Source of the DNA: Streptomyces sp. GESEQ-35
Lineage (GTDB): Bacteria > Actinomycetota > Actinomycetes > Streptomycetales > Streptomycetaceae
Assembly (NCBI RefSeq): GCF_017948485.1
Contig: NZ_JAFFSX010000012.1
Location: 186,001 to 250,000 of the forward strand
Direction of reading: 5' to 3'
DNA: 64,000 nucleotides
The notes below the pieces were generated by a model. It saw nothing but the letters and a program-made list of their open reading frames with translations, did no database searches and was not told the origin of the DNA. Position 1 is the stretch's first letter, and each line of letters begins with the position of its first letter. This document shows, piece after piece, positions 51,849 through 60,725 of this stretch. The position numbers and the translations under genes are program-made.

Positions 51849-52355
51849 TCAGCTCGCACCCCCACTGCCGGCGCCGGGTCTGGGGTGGTCCCCGCCGCGG
51901 ATCTGGTCGACGGCGTGCACCAACAGGGGCTCCAGGACGGCCAGTCCGTCCTTCACCCCGCCGGTGGATCCCGGCAGATTGACGATCAGCGTCCGTCCCG
52001 CCACCCCGGCCAGTCCCCGGGAGAGCGCGGCGGTCGGCACCTTTTCACGTCCGAACGCCCGGATGGCCTCCGCGATGCCCGGCACCTCGTAGTCGATCAC
52101 CCTGCGGGTCGACTCGGGCGTGCGGTCGGTGGGCGAGATGCCGGTGCCGCCGGTGGTGACGACGACGTCGTACCCGGCGTCGACGGCTGCACGCAGCGCG
52201 GCCTCGACGGGGTCGCCGTCGGGGACGACCTGCGGCCCCTCGACGGTGAAGCCGAAGCCCGTGAGGCCGTCGGCGATCAGCGGGCCGCCCTTGTCCTCGT
52301 AGACCCCGGCGGCGGCCCGGTTGGAAGCGGTGACCACCAGCGCGCTGTAGGTCAT
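51849..52355 (-). CDS. mog: Molybdopterin adenylyltransferase (MogA/MoaB family)
   Basis: The 168-aa enzyme adenylylates molybdopterin before molybdate insertion. Visible motifs: SALVVTASNRAAAGVYEDKGGP, DVVVTTGGTGISPTDRTPE (the MPT-binding TGGTG loop) and TLIVNLPGSTGGVKDGLAVL. The length is typical of MogA-type enzymes. ATG 52355 overlaps the moaC stop by 4 bp. It is part of the molybdenum cofactor operon. Confidence 0.93.
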   Translation of the reverse strand: MTYSALVVTASNRAAAGVYEDKGGPLIADGLTGFGFTVEGPQVVPDGDPVEAALRAAVDAGYDVVVTTGGTGISPTDRTPESTRRVIDYEVPGIAEAIRAFGREKVPTAALSRGLAGVAGRTLIVNLPGSTGGVKDGLAVLEPLLVHAVDQIRGGDHPRPGAGSGGAS

Positions 52356-52864
52356 GTCCGGCTCCAGTCGCCCGACTTGCCGCCCGTCTTCTCCTCCACC
52401 CGTACGTCCGTGATGACCGCTCCCTTGTCGACCGCCTTGACCATGTCGATCACGGTGAGCGCGGCGACGGAGACCGCGGTGAGCGCCTCCATCTCGACAC
52501 CCGTACGGTCCGTCGTCTTCACGGTGGCCAGGATCTCCACGGCGTCGTCCGCGACCGACAGATCCAGTTTCACACCCGACACCGACAACGGGTGGCACAG
52601 CGGGATCAGGTCCGGCGTGCGTTTGGCGCCCATGATGCCCGCGATCCGCGCGGTGGCCAGGGCGTCGCCCTTCGGAACCCCCTCGCCGCGCAGCAGCTCG
52701 ATCACCCGGGGTGAGACGAGGACGCGGCCGCTGGCGCGGGCGGTGCGCGCGGTCACGTCCTTCCCGGACACGTCGACCATGCGGGCCGCGCCCGCCTCGT
52801 CGATGTGGGTCAGTCGGTCCTGCACAGGGGGTCCGGGGGTCGTCCCCCGGGAAGGCACAGTCAT
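52352..52864 (-). CDS. moaC: Cyclic pyranopterin monophosphate synthase MoaC
   Basis: The 170-aa enzyme works with MoaA to make cPMP, the first molybdopterin intermediate. It carries MVDVSGKDVTARTA, the active-site block LIPLCHPLSVSGVKLDL and the conserved MEALTAVSVAALTVIDMVKAVDK. An N-terminal 15-residue extension precedes LTHIDEAGAARMVDVS. Its stop overlaps the mog start in an ATGA. The gap of 85 bp to moeA suggests a shared transcript. Confidence 0.95.
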   Translation of the reverse strand: MTVPSRGTTPGPPVQDRLTHIDEAGAARMVDVSGKDVTARTARASGRVLVSPRVIELLRGEGVPKGDALATARIAGIMGAKRTPDLIPLCHPLSVSGVKLDLSVADDAVEILATVKTTDRTGVEMEALTAVSVAALTVIDMVKAVDKGAVITDVRVEEKTGGKSGDWSRT

Positions 52865-52949
52865 GACGTGTGTGGCGCTCCCGGTCCGGGCCCGTCGCGG
52901 TGCGGCGCCGGGCCTGTTGTGCGCGACACGGTACCCCCACCTGGGGCAC

Positions 52950-54272
52950 TCAGCCGAGCAGGACCACCTCGACCTCGCTGCCGGGCTCGACGGACTCCAC
53001 GTCCTCGGGGACCACGATCAGCGCGTCGGCGTGCGCGAGGGCGGCCACCAGATGGGATCCGGCCCCGCCGACCGGGGTCACCTTGCCGTCGTCGTACGTG
53101 CCGCGCAGGAACTGCCTGCGCCCCTTCGGCGAGGTCAGCGCCTTGTCCGCGGTGAGGGTCGCGCGGGTCCTGGGCCGGTGGACGTCGTCCAGGCCCATGA
53201 GGGTGCGGATCGCGGGGCGGACGAACAGCTCGAAGGAGACGTACGACGACACCGGGTTGCCGGGGAGCGCCAGCAGCGGTGTGTGGTCGGGGCCGATGGA
53301 GCCGAAGCCCTGGGGCTTTCCGGGCTGCATGGCGAGCTTGCGGAAGTCGATGCCGCTGCCCGCCTCGTCCTCGTCCCCGACGTACGACAGCGCCTCCTTG
53401 ACGACGTCGTACGCGCCGACGCTCACACCGCCCGTGGTGACCATGAGGTCGGCGCGGACGAGTTGGTCCTCGATGGTGGACCGGAGCGTCTCGGCCTCGT
53501 CGGCGACGGCACCCACCCGGTAGGCGATGGCGCCGGCGTCGCGGGCCGCCGCGGTGAGGGCGAAGCTGTTGGAGTCGTAGATCTGGCCGTTGCCGAGGTC
53601 CTCGTCGGGCTGGACGAGTTCGCTGCCGGTGGACATGACGACGACGCGCGGGCGCGGGTGTACGCGTACCGTGCCGCGCCCGATCGCGGCGAGCAGCGCG
53701 ATCTGCGGCGGACCGAGGACGGTGCCGGCCTCCAGGGCGCGGTCCCCGGCCTTCACATCGCTGCCTTTCGCGCGCACATGCGCGCGTGCCTCGGCGGGCC
53801 GGTACACCTGCACATGCCCGTCGGCGCCCTCGGGGGCCAGACTGCGCGCGCGCATCCCGGTCACCGGGCCCTCGCCGAGACCGCCGTCGGTCCACTCCAC
53901 GGGGACGACGGTCTCGGCGCCGGGCGGCAGCGGGGCGCCGGTCATGATGCGGGCGGCCTGGCCGGGCCCCACCTGGAGCAGCTCGGCCTGGCCCGCCGCG
54001 ACGTCACCGACGACCTCCAGCGACGCCGGGAACTCCTCGCTCGCGCCCGCGACATCCGCGACCCGCACCGCGTACCCGTCCATGGAGCTGTTGTCGAACG
54101 GCGGCAGGGACACCGGCACCGTGACGTCGTCGACCAGGACGCAGCCCTGGGCGTCGAGCAGTTGCAGCTCGATGGGTTCGAGGGGGCGGACGGTCGCGAG
54201 GATGTCCTCCAGGTGCTCGTCCACCGACCAGAGGTGGTCCTGACCGGCGGTGCGGGGCGCGGCGCTGCTCAA
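52950..54272 (-). CDS. moeA: Molybdopterin molybdenumtransferase MoeA
   Basis: The 440-aa enzyme inserts molybdate into adenylylated molybdopterin. Conserved blocks: MDGYAVRVADV (N-terminal domain), PLPPGAETVVPVEWTD, the MPT-binding VTTGGVSVGAYDVVKEAL and the C-terminal LPGNPVSSYVSFELFVRP. The start ATG 54272 lies 5 bp from the galU stop, so the two are co-transcribed. The C-terminal domain IV is complete. Confidence 0.95.
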   Translation of the reverse strand: MSSAAPRTAGQDHLWSVDEHLEDILATVRPLEPIELQLLDAQGCVLVDDVTVPVSLPPFDNSSMDGYAVRVADVAGASEEFPASLEVVGDVAAGQAELLQVGPGQAARIMTGAPLPPGAETVVPVEWTDGGLGEGPVTGMRARSLAPEGADGHVQVYRPAEARAHVRAKGSDVKAGDRALEAGTVLGPPQIALLAAIGRGTVRVHPRPRVVVMSTGSELVQPDEDLGNGQIYDSNSFALTAAARDAGAIAYRVGAVADEAETLRSTIEDQLVRADLMVTTGGVSVGAYDVVKEALSYVGDEDEAGSGIDFRKLAMQPGKPQGFGSIGPDHTPLLALPGNPVSSYVSFELFVRPAIRTLMGLDDVHRPRTRATLTADKALTSPKGRRQFLRGTYDDGKVTPVGGAGSHLVAALAHADALIVVPEDVESVEPGSEVEVVLLG

Positions 54273-54277
54273 CGTTG

Positions 54278-55180
54278 TTACATCTCCTCGGCTACGTAAC
54301 TGCGAAGCCAGGTCCGGAAGTCCGGGCCCAGGTCTTCACGTTCGCACGCGAGTCTGACAATGGCACGCAGGTAGTCACCGCGGTCGCCGGTGTCATAGCG
54401 GCGGCCCTTGAAGACGACGCCGTGCACCGGGCCGCCCACCTTCTCGTCCGCGGCGAGCTGCTGGAGGGCGTCGGTGAGCTGGATCTCGCCGCCGCGGCCG
54501 GGCTCGGTCTTACGCAGTATGTCGAAGATGTGCGGGTCGAGGACGTAGCGGCCGATGATCGCGTAGTTGGACGGGGCGTCGGCCGCGGCCGGCTTCTCGA
54601 CCAGGTCGTGGACCTTGACCACGTCGCTGTCCTCGGTGACGTCGACGGCCGCGCATCCGTAGAGGTGGATCTGCTCGGGCGCGACCTCCATGAGCGCGAT
54701 GACGCTGCCGCCGCGCTGCTCCTGGACCTCGACCATCCGCTTGAGCAGCGGGTCGCGCGGGTCGATCAGGTCGTCGCCGAGGAGGACGGCGAAGGGCTCG
54801 TGGCCCACGTGCGGGGCCGCGCACAGGACGGCGTGGCCGAGGCCCTTGGGGTCGCCCTGGCGGACGTAGTGCATCGTCGCGAGGTCGCTGGACTCCTGCA
54901 CCTTGGCGAGCCGGCTCGCGTCGCCCTTCTTCTGAAGGGCGGATTCCAGCTCGTAGTTGCGGTCGAAGTGGTCCTCAAGGGGGCGCTTGTTGCGTCCTGT
55001 GATCATGAGGACGTCGTCGAGGCCTGCGGAGGCGGCCTCCTCGACCACGTACTGGATCGCCGGCTTGTCGACGACCGGCAGCATCTCCTTCGGAGTGGCT
55101 TTGGTGGCCGGCAGGAACCGGGTGCCGAGGCCCGCTGCGGGGATGACAGCCTTACTGATCCTGGGGTGCGACTGAGTCAT
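54278..55180 (-). CDS. galU: UTP--glucose-1-phosphate uridylyltransferase GalU
   Basis: The 300-aa enzyme makes UDP-glucose for cell-wall polymers and glycosylation. The nucleotide loop is VIPAAGLGTRFLPATKATPKEMLPVVDKP (about 12-40), and the substrate motifs MITGRNKRPLEDHFD and VEKPAAADAPSNYAIIGRY are present. ATG 55180 gives a short N-terminus (MTQSHPRISKAVIPAAG). First gene of the minus-strand run galU-moeA-moaC-mog-GNAT; divergent from the folate gene. Confidence 0.96.
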   Translation of the reverse strand: MTQSHPRISKAVIPAAGLGTRFLPATKATPKEMLPVVDKPAIQYVVEEAASAGLDDVLMITGRNKRPLEDHFDRNYELESALQKKGDASRLAKVQESSDLATMHYVRQGDPKGLGHAVLCAAPHVGHEPFAVLLGDDLIDPRDPLLKRMVEVQEQRGGSVIALMEVAPEQIHLYGCAAVDVTEDSDVVKVHDLVEKPAAADAPSNYAIIGRYVLDPHIFDILRKTEPGRGGEIQLTDALQQLAADEKVGGPVHGVVFKGRRYDTGDRGDYLRAIVRLACEREDLGPDFRTWLRSYVAEEM

Positions 55181-55273
55181 GCTCGCAACCTTATCCGGTG
55201 CCTTTGTAGAGAATCTGTGGCTCCGGTTAATTGGCTCTCATATGAGCGCAATGGAAGGGTACGGGTACGACCT

Positions 55274-55906
55274 TTGAGTCACATCGGACGTCCGGCCGAG
55301 CCTGACAAGCGAATGTTGCGGCGAGAGTTCCTCGTGGTGAGAAACAGGTTGACTGCGGATGACGTGCGGGAGGCCGGGGACGCGCTGAGCGAGCGCGCGC
55401 TGGAGCTGCCCGAGCTGGCGCGGGCCGGCACCGTGGCGGCGTATGTCTCCGTGGGGAGCGAACCCGGAACGATCGCGCTACTGGACGCGCTGCGCGCGCG
55501 GGGCGTACGCGTCCTGCTCCCGGCGCTCCTGCCCGACAACGACCTCGACTGGGGCGCGTACGCCGGAGAGGGCTCCCTTGCGCGCGTCCAACACGGCGGC
55601 GGGATGGCCCTCTTCGAGCCCGCCGGAGAACGCCTGGGCCCGGACGCGGTGACCGCCGCCGACGTCGTCCTGCTGCCCGGTCTGGCGGTCGACGCGCGCG
55701 GTGTGCGTCTGGGGCGCGGCGGAGGATCGTACGACCGCGTACTCGCCCGCCTGGAGCGCGCGGGCGCGGACCCCGCGCTGGTGGTTCTCCTGTACGACTC
55801 GGAGGTCGTCGAGCGCGTCCCGGCTCAGGCCCACGACCGGCCGGTGCAGGCGGTGGTGACACCGTCGGGCGTACGGCGCTTCAGCCGCCGAGAACGTCGC
55901 CCATGA
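55274..55906 (+). CDS. 5-formyltetrahydrofolate cyclo-ligase
   Basis: The 210-aa ATP-dependent enzyme converts 5-formyl-THF to 5,10-methenyl-THF. Family residues: DKRMLRREFLVVRNRL (substrate loop), VLLPGLAVDARGVRLGRGGGSYDRVLA (ATP/Mg loop, the GxGxGYYDR-like motif with GGGSYD) and a C-terminal PVQAVVTPSGV. TTG 55274 is chosen because it reads LSHIGRPAEPDKRM before the conserved Arg; ATG 55313 is the fallback. The 3' end runs into a perfect bidirectional terminator. Divergent promoter with galU. Confidence 0.92.
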   Translation: MSHIGRPAEPDKRMLRREFLVVRNRLTADDVREAGDALSERALELPELARAGTVAAYVSVGSEPGTIALLDALRARGVRVLLPALLPDNDLDWGAYAGEGSLARVQHGGGMALFEPAGERLGPDAVTAADVVLLPGLAVDARGVRLGRGGGSYDRVLARLERAGADPALVVLLYDSEVVERVPAQAHDRPVQAVVTPSGVRRFSRRERRP

Positions 55907-55910
55907 ACAT

Positions 55911-55946
55911 GAAATGCCCCTCCACGCACGCGTGGAGGGGCATTTC
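55911..55946. terminator. Perfect bidirectional terminator between folate ligase and acylase genes
   Basis: GAAATGCCCCTCCACG and CGTGGAGGGGCATTTC make a 16-bp perfect stem with a CACG tetraloop region, bounded by the two convergent stop codons. AAAT/ATTT at the base gives a short U-run on each strand. Confidence 0.9.
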
Positions 55947-55952
55947 AGTGCC

Positions 55953-58712
55953 TCACGGTTTCAGCACCAGCGTGTCATTCGTGCTCTCCTCGACCGCCTT
56001 GTCCGAGAAGGACCAGTCGAGCAGTTCGCCCTTGACCCATTTATCCGTCTGGTCGGTGTAGTGGGCGCTGTAGGCATGCCCCGAGGCACCGGTGAGGTTG
56101 ATCCACTTCGACTCGTCGAGGTCGCCGAGGTTGACCACCATGCGCATGGACGGCACCCAGACGACGCCGTAGCCTCCGGCGGCGTTCCAGCCGGTCGCGT
56201 TGACCGTCGCCTCGCCTCCGCCGAGCCTCCAGGGGCCGCGGTTGAGGGCGTACTGAAGGAAGCCGGGGCCGTCGGTGCCCAGGGTCTGGTTCTTCAGGAA
56301 CAGACGGTGCAGCCGGCCCCAGTTCCAGGTGTCGATGTCCTTGCCGAGCTTGGCGGTCAGCTCCCAGCGGGCGTCGATCAACGCGCGCTTGAACAGCTCG
56401 TCGCGGTTGTCGGCGGCAGGGCGCGTGCCCGAGCGGGGCGTCTTCCACCAGTCGCTGTTCTCGTCGTCCATCAGATTGCGCACGACCTCGAACCAGCGGT
56501 CACCGCCGTCCGGCTGCGCCTGGTCGGCCTCGCGCTGACCGCACTCGCGCACCTTCTCGGTCTCGTCCGCGGGTCCAGTGGTGTTGACCGGGTCGACCCA
56601 CAGGCACTGGCCCTCGACCCGAAGCTCCTTGGGCAGCTTGTTGCCGAAGGCGAGCTTGAGGATGTTGCGCCAGACCGAGTTGAAGTAGGCGGCCGCCGCC
56701 GAGTCGGCGTCCTGGGTGTAGTCCCAGCCTTCGAGGAGCTTCTGCGCCTCACGGACGTCCGGGTCATCTATGTCGATCTTCAGCAGCTGGGGCACGAGCA
56801 GCTTCGCGATCTCGCTGCTGTTGTCGAGCTGCATCTGGCGCATGTCGTCGGTGGAGATCTTGCCGCCGTCGTCGATCTTCGACTGGATCAGGTCGGTGAT
56901 CCGCTGGCTGCGGGTGCCGTAGCCCCAGTCCGTGGTGAGCGTGTAGGGGTACTTGTCCTGGTCGACGACGGCCTGGTTGGCGGTGACGATGTAGCCGCGC
57001 TGCGGGTTGTACTCGTACGGCAGCTCGTCCTGCTCGATGTAGCCGGTCCACTGGTACTGGGGGTCCCAGCCCGGCGCCGGGAGCGAACCGTCGTCGGCCT
57101 TGGTGCGCTTGGGGATCCTGCCGGGCAGGGTGTAGCCGATGTTGCCCTGGGTGTCGGCGTAGACCAGGTTCTGCGAGGGCACCTCGAACAGTGCGGCCGC
57201 CTCGCGGAACTCGTTCCAGTCCGCCGCCTTGTCCATGGCGAACACGGCGTCCATGGTGGTGCCCGCGTCCAGGGCGGTCCAGCGCAGGGAGATGCCGTAG
57301 CCGTCCCCGCGGTCGGGGGCCGCGGCGTCGACGGTGGCCTTCTTGCCGACCTTCACCAGCTCGTCGTCACGGTCGGACAGCAGGGGCCCGTTGTTGGTCT
57401 CACGGACGACGATCTTCTTGGGGCTACCGCCGGCGACCTTGATGGTCTCCTCGCGCGAGGTGAACGGCTTGACCTTGCCGTCGTACAGGTAGCCGTCGCC
57501 GGTCAGCTTCTCCAGGTAGAGGTCGGTGACGTCGACGCCGGAGTTGGTCATGCCCCAGGAGATGTCCTGGTTGTGGCCGATGACCACGCCGGGCATGCCC
57601 GCGAAGGTGTAGCCGCTGACGTCGTACTGGCACTTGGCGGAGACGCTGCGGCAGTGCAGGCCCATCTGGTACCAGACGGACGGCAGCGAGGCCGACAGGT
57701 GCGGGTCGTTGGCCAGCAGCGGCATGCCGGTGATGGTGTGCTTGCCGGAGACGACCCAGGCGTTGGAGCCGATGCCGTTGCCGTTCACGCCGACGGCCGT
57801 CGGGAGGTCTTCCAGGACCTCGGAGAGACCCGTCAGCTGGGTCTGGAGGGCCGAGGACGACGAGCCCGCGGACTGGCCCGTCGTGCCGCTCGTGGACGTC
57901 CCCGACGTGCCGCTCTCACCGTCGCTCTGCTCGAACGTCTGCGTGAGGTCGTCGTACTGGCCCTCCTGGACGATCGCCTTGTTCCGGTCGTACGGGTAGT
58001 CCGGGTACAGATCGGCGACCTGCTTGGGGCCCAGGCGACTGGTCATCAGGGCACGGTCGATCTCGTCCTGCATGTTGCCGCGCAGGTCCCAGGCCATCGC
58101 CTTCAGCCAGGCGATCGAGTCGACCGGGGTCCACTCCTCGGGCTTGTAGTCGTTGGTGAACCCGAGAGCCGCGTACTCCAGGGAGATGTCCTTGCCTTCC
58201 TTGCCCTTCAGGTAGGCATTGACTCCCTTGGCGTAGGCCTGGAGGTACGTCTTCGTGGCGGCCGACAGCTTGGTGTCGTACTCCTTCTTCGCCACGCGGT
58301 CCCAGCCCAGGGTGCGCAGGAACTCGTCGTTGTCGACCTGACCCTTGCCGAACATCTCCGACAGGCGCCCGGACGTCATGTGGCGGCGCACGTCCATCTC
58401 GTAGAACCGGTCCTGCGCCTGGACATAGCCCTGCGCCATGAACAGGTCCTCGTCGGAGGAGGCGTAGATCTGCGGGATGCCGTTGCCGTCGCGCTTGACG
58501 TCGACGGGTGCCGTCAGGCCGTCGAGCGTGAGTGAGCCCTTGGTCTGTGGGAAGGAGGCACGGACGGTGCTGACGGACCAGTACCCCGCGAAGGCAACGC
58601 CTCCGACGACGGCCAGCACCAGGACGAGGACAATAAGACGGGCTTTGCGCCCCTTTTTCCTCCGGGACTTGCCGGGCTGCTGACCCGAAGAGGCGGTGGT
58701 ATTGGGGGGCAT
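55953..58712 (-). CDS. Membrane-anchored penicillin acylase-family Ntn hydrolase
   Basis: The 919-aa protein starts at ATG 58712 with a Lys/Arg-rich stretch and a TM helix (about 25-45). The A-chain precedes a Ser/Thr/Gly-rich linker (about 262-290), and autocleavage is expected before Ser316 in G315-SNAWVVSGKHT. B-chain landmarks are ANDPHLSASLPSVWYQMGLH, GVVIGHNQDISWGMTN and a C-terminal NLGDLDESKW. Penicillin, cephalosporin and AHL acylases share these, so the amide substrate is uncertain. Monocistronic, facing the folate ligase terminator; long divergent region to the antiporter gene. Confidence 0.93.
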   Translation of the reverse strand: MPPNTTASSGQQPGKSRRKKGRKARLIVLVLVLAVVGGVAFAGYWSVSTVRASFPQTKGSLTLDGLTAPVDVKRDGNGIPQIYASSDEDLFMAQGYVQAQDRFYEMDVRRHMTSGRLSEMFGKGQVDNDEFLRTLGWDRVAKKEYDTKLSAATKTYLQAYAKGVNAYLKGKEGKDISLEYAALGFTNDYKPEEWTPVDSIAWLKAMAWDLRGNMQDEIDRALMTSRLGPKQVADLYPDYPYDRNKAIVQEGQYDDLTQTFEQSDGESGTSGTSTSGTTGQSAGSSSSALQTQLTGLSEVLEDLPTAVGVNGNGIGSNAWVVSGKHTITGMPLLANDPHLSASLPSVWYQMGLHCRSVSAKCQYDVSGYTFAGMPGVVIGHNQDISWGMTNSGVDVTDLYLEKLTGDGYLYDGKVKPFTSREETIKVAGGSPKKIVVRETNNGPLLSDRDDELVKVGKKATVDAAAPDRGDGYGISLRWTALDAGTTMDAVFAMDKAADWNEFREAAALFEVPSQNLVYADTQGNIGYTLPGRIPKRTKADDGSLPAPGWDPQYQWTGYIEQDELPYEYNPQRGYIVTANQAVVDQDKYPYTLTTDWGYGTRSQRITDLIQSKIDDGGKISTDDMRQMQLDNSSEIAKLLVPQLLKIDIDDPDVREAQKLLEGWDYTQDADSAAAAYFNSVWRNILKLAFGNKLPKELRVEGQCLWVDPVNTTGPADETEKVRECGQREADQAQPDGGDRWFEVVRNLMDDENSDWWKTPRSGTRPAADNRDELFKRALIDARWELTAKLGKDIDTWNWGRLHRLFLKNQTLGTDGPGFLQYALNRGPWRLGGGEATVNATGWNAAGGYGVVWVPSMRMVVNLGDLDESKWINLTGASGHAYSAHYTDQTDKWVKGELLDWSFSDKAVEESTNDTLVLKP

Positions 58713-58951
58713 CGCTGTCCTTGCTGTCCTTACGCGAGCGGCAGGGCCGGCTGTCCTTTTGAATGAGCGCTGGAGCAACCATAGGCGCAGGGCCTGACGC
58801 CACTTGACGCGGAGTGGGCAACCGGGATGTACGGATGTTCGATCATGCACCCCGGAACGTCAAGAAATCGTCAAGAGTTAGGTAAGGTAATGAAGTAGTT
58901 GGGTGCGGAGCACTGTGACTTCGTGTCCGATGTACGTGAGCCCACGCGCGC

Positions 58952-60490
58952 GTGCCGTGTGTGAGCCAGGGAAGGGAACGGCCGCTGACAGTCCACGATC
59001 TCAACGAACTCCTGCTCGTCTGCTCGCTCGTCCTGCTCGTCGCCGTCGCAGCGGTCCGGATCTCCTCGCGCAGCGGGCTCCCCGGCCTGCTCGTTTACCT
59101 GGGCATCGGCGTCCTCATGGGCCAGGACGGCATCGGCGACATCCACTTCAACGACGCCGAGCTGACCCAGGTGATCGGGTACGCGGCGCTGGTCGTGATC
59201 CTCGCCGAGGGCGGTCTCGGCACGAAGTGGAAAGAGGTCAAGCCCGCCCTGCCCGCCGCCACCGCGCTGGCGCTGGCGGGGACCGCGGCGAGCGTCGGGA
59301 TCACAGCGGCGGCCGCGCACTATCTGATCGGGCTGGAGTGGCGGCAGGCGCTCATCGTCGGGGCGGTCGTGTCGTCGACGGACGCGGCGGCGGTCTTCTC
59401 GGTGCTGCGGAAAATCCCCCTCCCCGCGCGCGTGACCGGCACGCTGGAGGCCGAGTCGGGCTTCAACGACGCCCCCGTGGTCATCCTGGTGGTCGCCTTC
59501 TCGACCGCGGGCCCGATCGAGCACTGGTACGTGCTGGTGGGCGAGATTCTCCTGGAGCTGGCCATCGGCGCCGCCATCGGTCTCGCGGTGGGCTGGCTGG
59601 GCTCCTGGGGGCTCAGACATGTGGCGCTGCCCGCCTCCGGCCTCTACCCGATCGCCGTCATGGCCATCGCCGTCACCGCGTACGCGGCGGGCGCCATGGC
59701 CCACGGCAGCGGCTTCCTCGGCGTGTACCTCGCCGCGATGATCATGGGCAACGCGAAGCTCCCGCACTGGCCCGCCACGCTCGGCTTCGCCGACGGGCTC
59801 GGCTGGATCGCCCAGATCGGCATGTTCGTCCTGCTCGGCCTCCTGGTCACCCCGCACGAGCTGGGCGACGACATCTGGCCCGCGCTCGTCATCGGGCTGG
59901 TGCTGACGATGGTGGCCCGTCCGCTGAGCGTCGTGCTGTGCCTGACGCCGTTCCGGGTGCCGTGGCAGGAGCAGGCGCTGATGTCCTGGGCGGGGCTGCG
60001 CGGCGCCGTGCCCATCATCCTGGCGACCATCCCGATGGTGAACGGCGTGGAGGGCAGCCGCCGCATCTTCAACATCGTCTTCGTCCTCGTGGTCGTCTAC
60101 ACCCTGATCCAGGGTCCGACCCTGCCGTGGCTGGCCCGCAAGCTGCATCTGGGCGAGGAGGCCGAGGCCGCCGACCTCGGCATCGAGTCGGCGCCTTTGG
60201 AGCGGCTGCGCGGGCATCTGCTGTCCCTCTCGATCCCCGAGGGGTCGAAGATGCACGGCGTGGAGATCAACGAGCTGCGGCTGCCGGCCGGGGCCGCCGT
60301 CACGCTCGTCGTACGCGACGCAAAATCGTTCGTGCCCTTGCCCACCACCGTGCTGCGACGCGGGGACGAACTGCTCGTGGTCGCCACGGATCCGGTCCGG
60401 GACGCGGCGGAGCGGCGGCTGCGGGCCGTGGGACACGGCGGCAAGCTGGCCGGATGGCTGGGCACCAACGGCCGCGGCAATCACAGGTGA
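58952..60490 (+). CDS. Potassium/proton antiporter with RCK_C domain (CvrA/NhaP2-like)
   Basis: The frame gives 512 aa: about 12 TM helices of a CPA1/NhaP2-type exchanger (GVLMGQDGIGDI; GGLGTKW; the VSSTDAAAVFSVLRK ion-binding Asp motif; LRGAVPIILATIPMV) and a C-terminal RCK_C-type regulatory domain (about 405-490, LRGHLLSLSIPEGSKMHGVEI). GTG 58952 is the longest conventional start and lacks a Shine-Dalgarno. AGGGAAGGGAA ideally precedes a CTG at 58985 (LTVHDLN), the probable true start; GTG 58961 is also possible. Role: K+ and pH homeostasis. Confidence 0.92.
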   Translation: MPCVSQGRERPLTVHDLNELLLVCSLVLLVAVAAVRISSRSGLPGLLVYLGIGVLMGQDGIGDIHFNDAELTQVIGYAALVVILAEGGLGTKWKEVKPALPAATALALAGTAASVGITAAAAHYLIGLEWRQALIVGAVVSSTDAAAVFSVLRKIPLPARVTGTLEAESGFNDAPVVILVVAFSTAGPIEHWYVLVGEILLELAIGAAIGLAVGWLGSWGLRHVALPASGLYPIAVMAIAVTAYAAGAMAHGSGFLGVYLAAMIMGNAKLPHWPATLGFADGLGWIAQIGMFVLLGLLVTPHELGDDIWPALVIGLVLTMVARPLSVVLCLTPFRVPWQEQALMSWAGLRGAVPIILATIPMVNGVEGSRRIFNIVFVLVVVYTLIQGPTLPWLARKLHLGEEAEAADLGIESAPLERLRGHLLSLSIPEGSKMHGVEINELRLPAGAAVTLVVRDAKSFVPLPTTVLRRGDELLVVATDPVRDAAERRLRAVGHGGKLAGWLGTNGRGNHR

Positions 60491-60725
60491 ACACCGCTAT
60501 GGTGCTCGCTTTCACAGGTGCATCGAGCAGTGATCCCTGTACTATGAAGGCGCACTTTGATCGAACCAACTCTGCCTGACGCAGAGCTGGCGCGACCGTA
60601 TGGCGGCCGCGACGTCCTGAAGCAGTGGGCGCCGGTATCTACCGCAGTTCCGCGCAAGAGGACAGCTCTCGGCGCCGCCCCCGGCTGACGGGGCCGGGCC
60701 ACCAGGTGGCAGAAAGGCACGGGCC

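Noticed and set aside
55914..58535. An 873-codon plus-strand frame opposite the acylase gene
   Set aside because: Val/Leu/Asp-rich antisense shadow without domains; the minus strand encodes a complete penicillin acylase.
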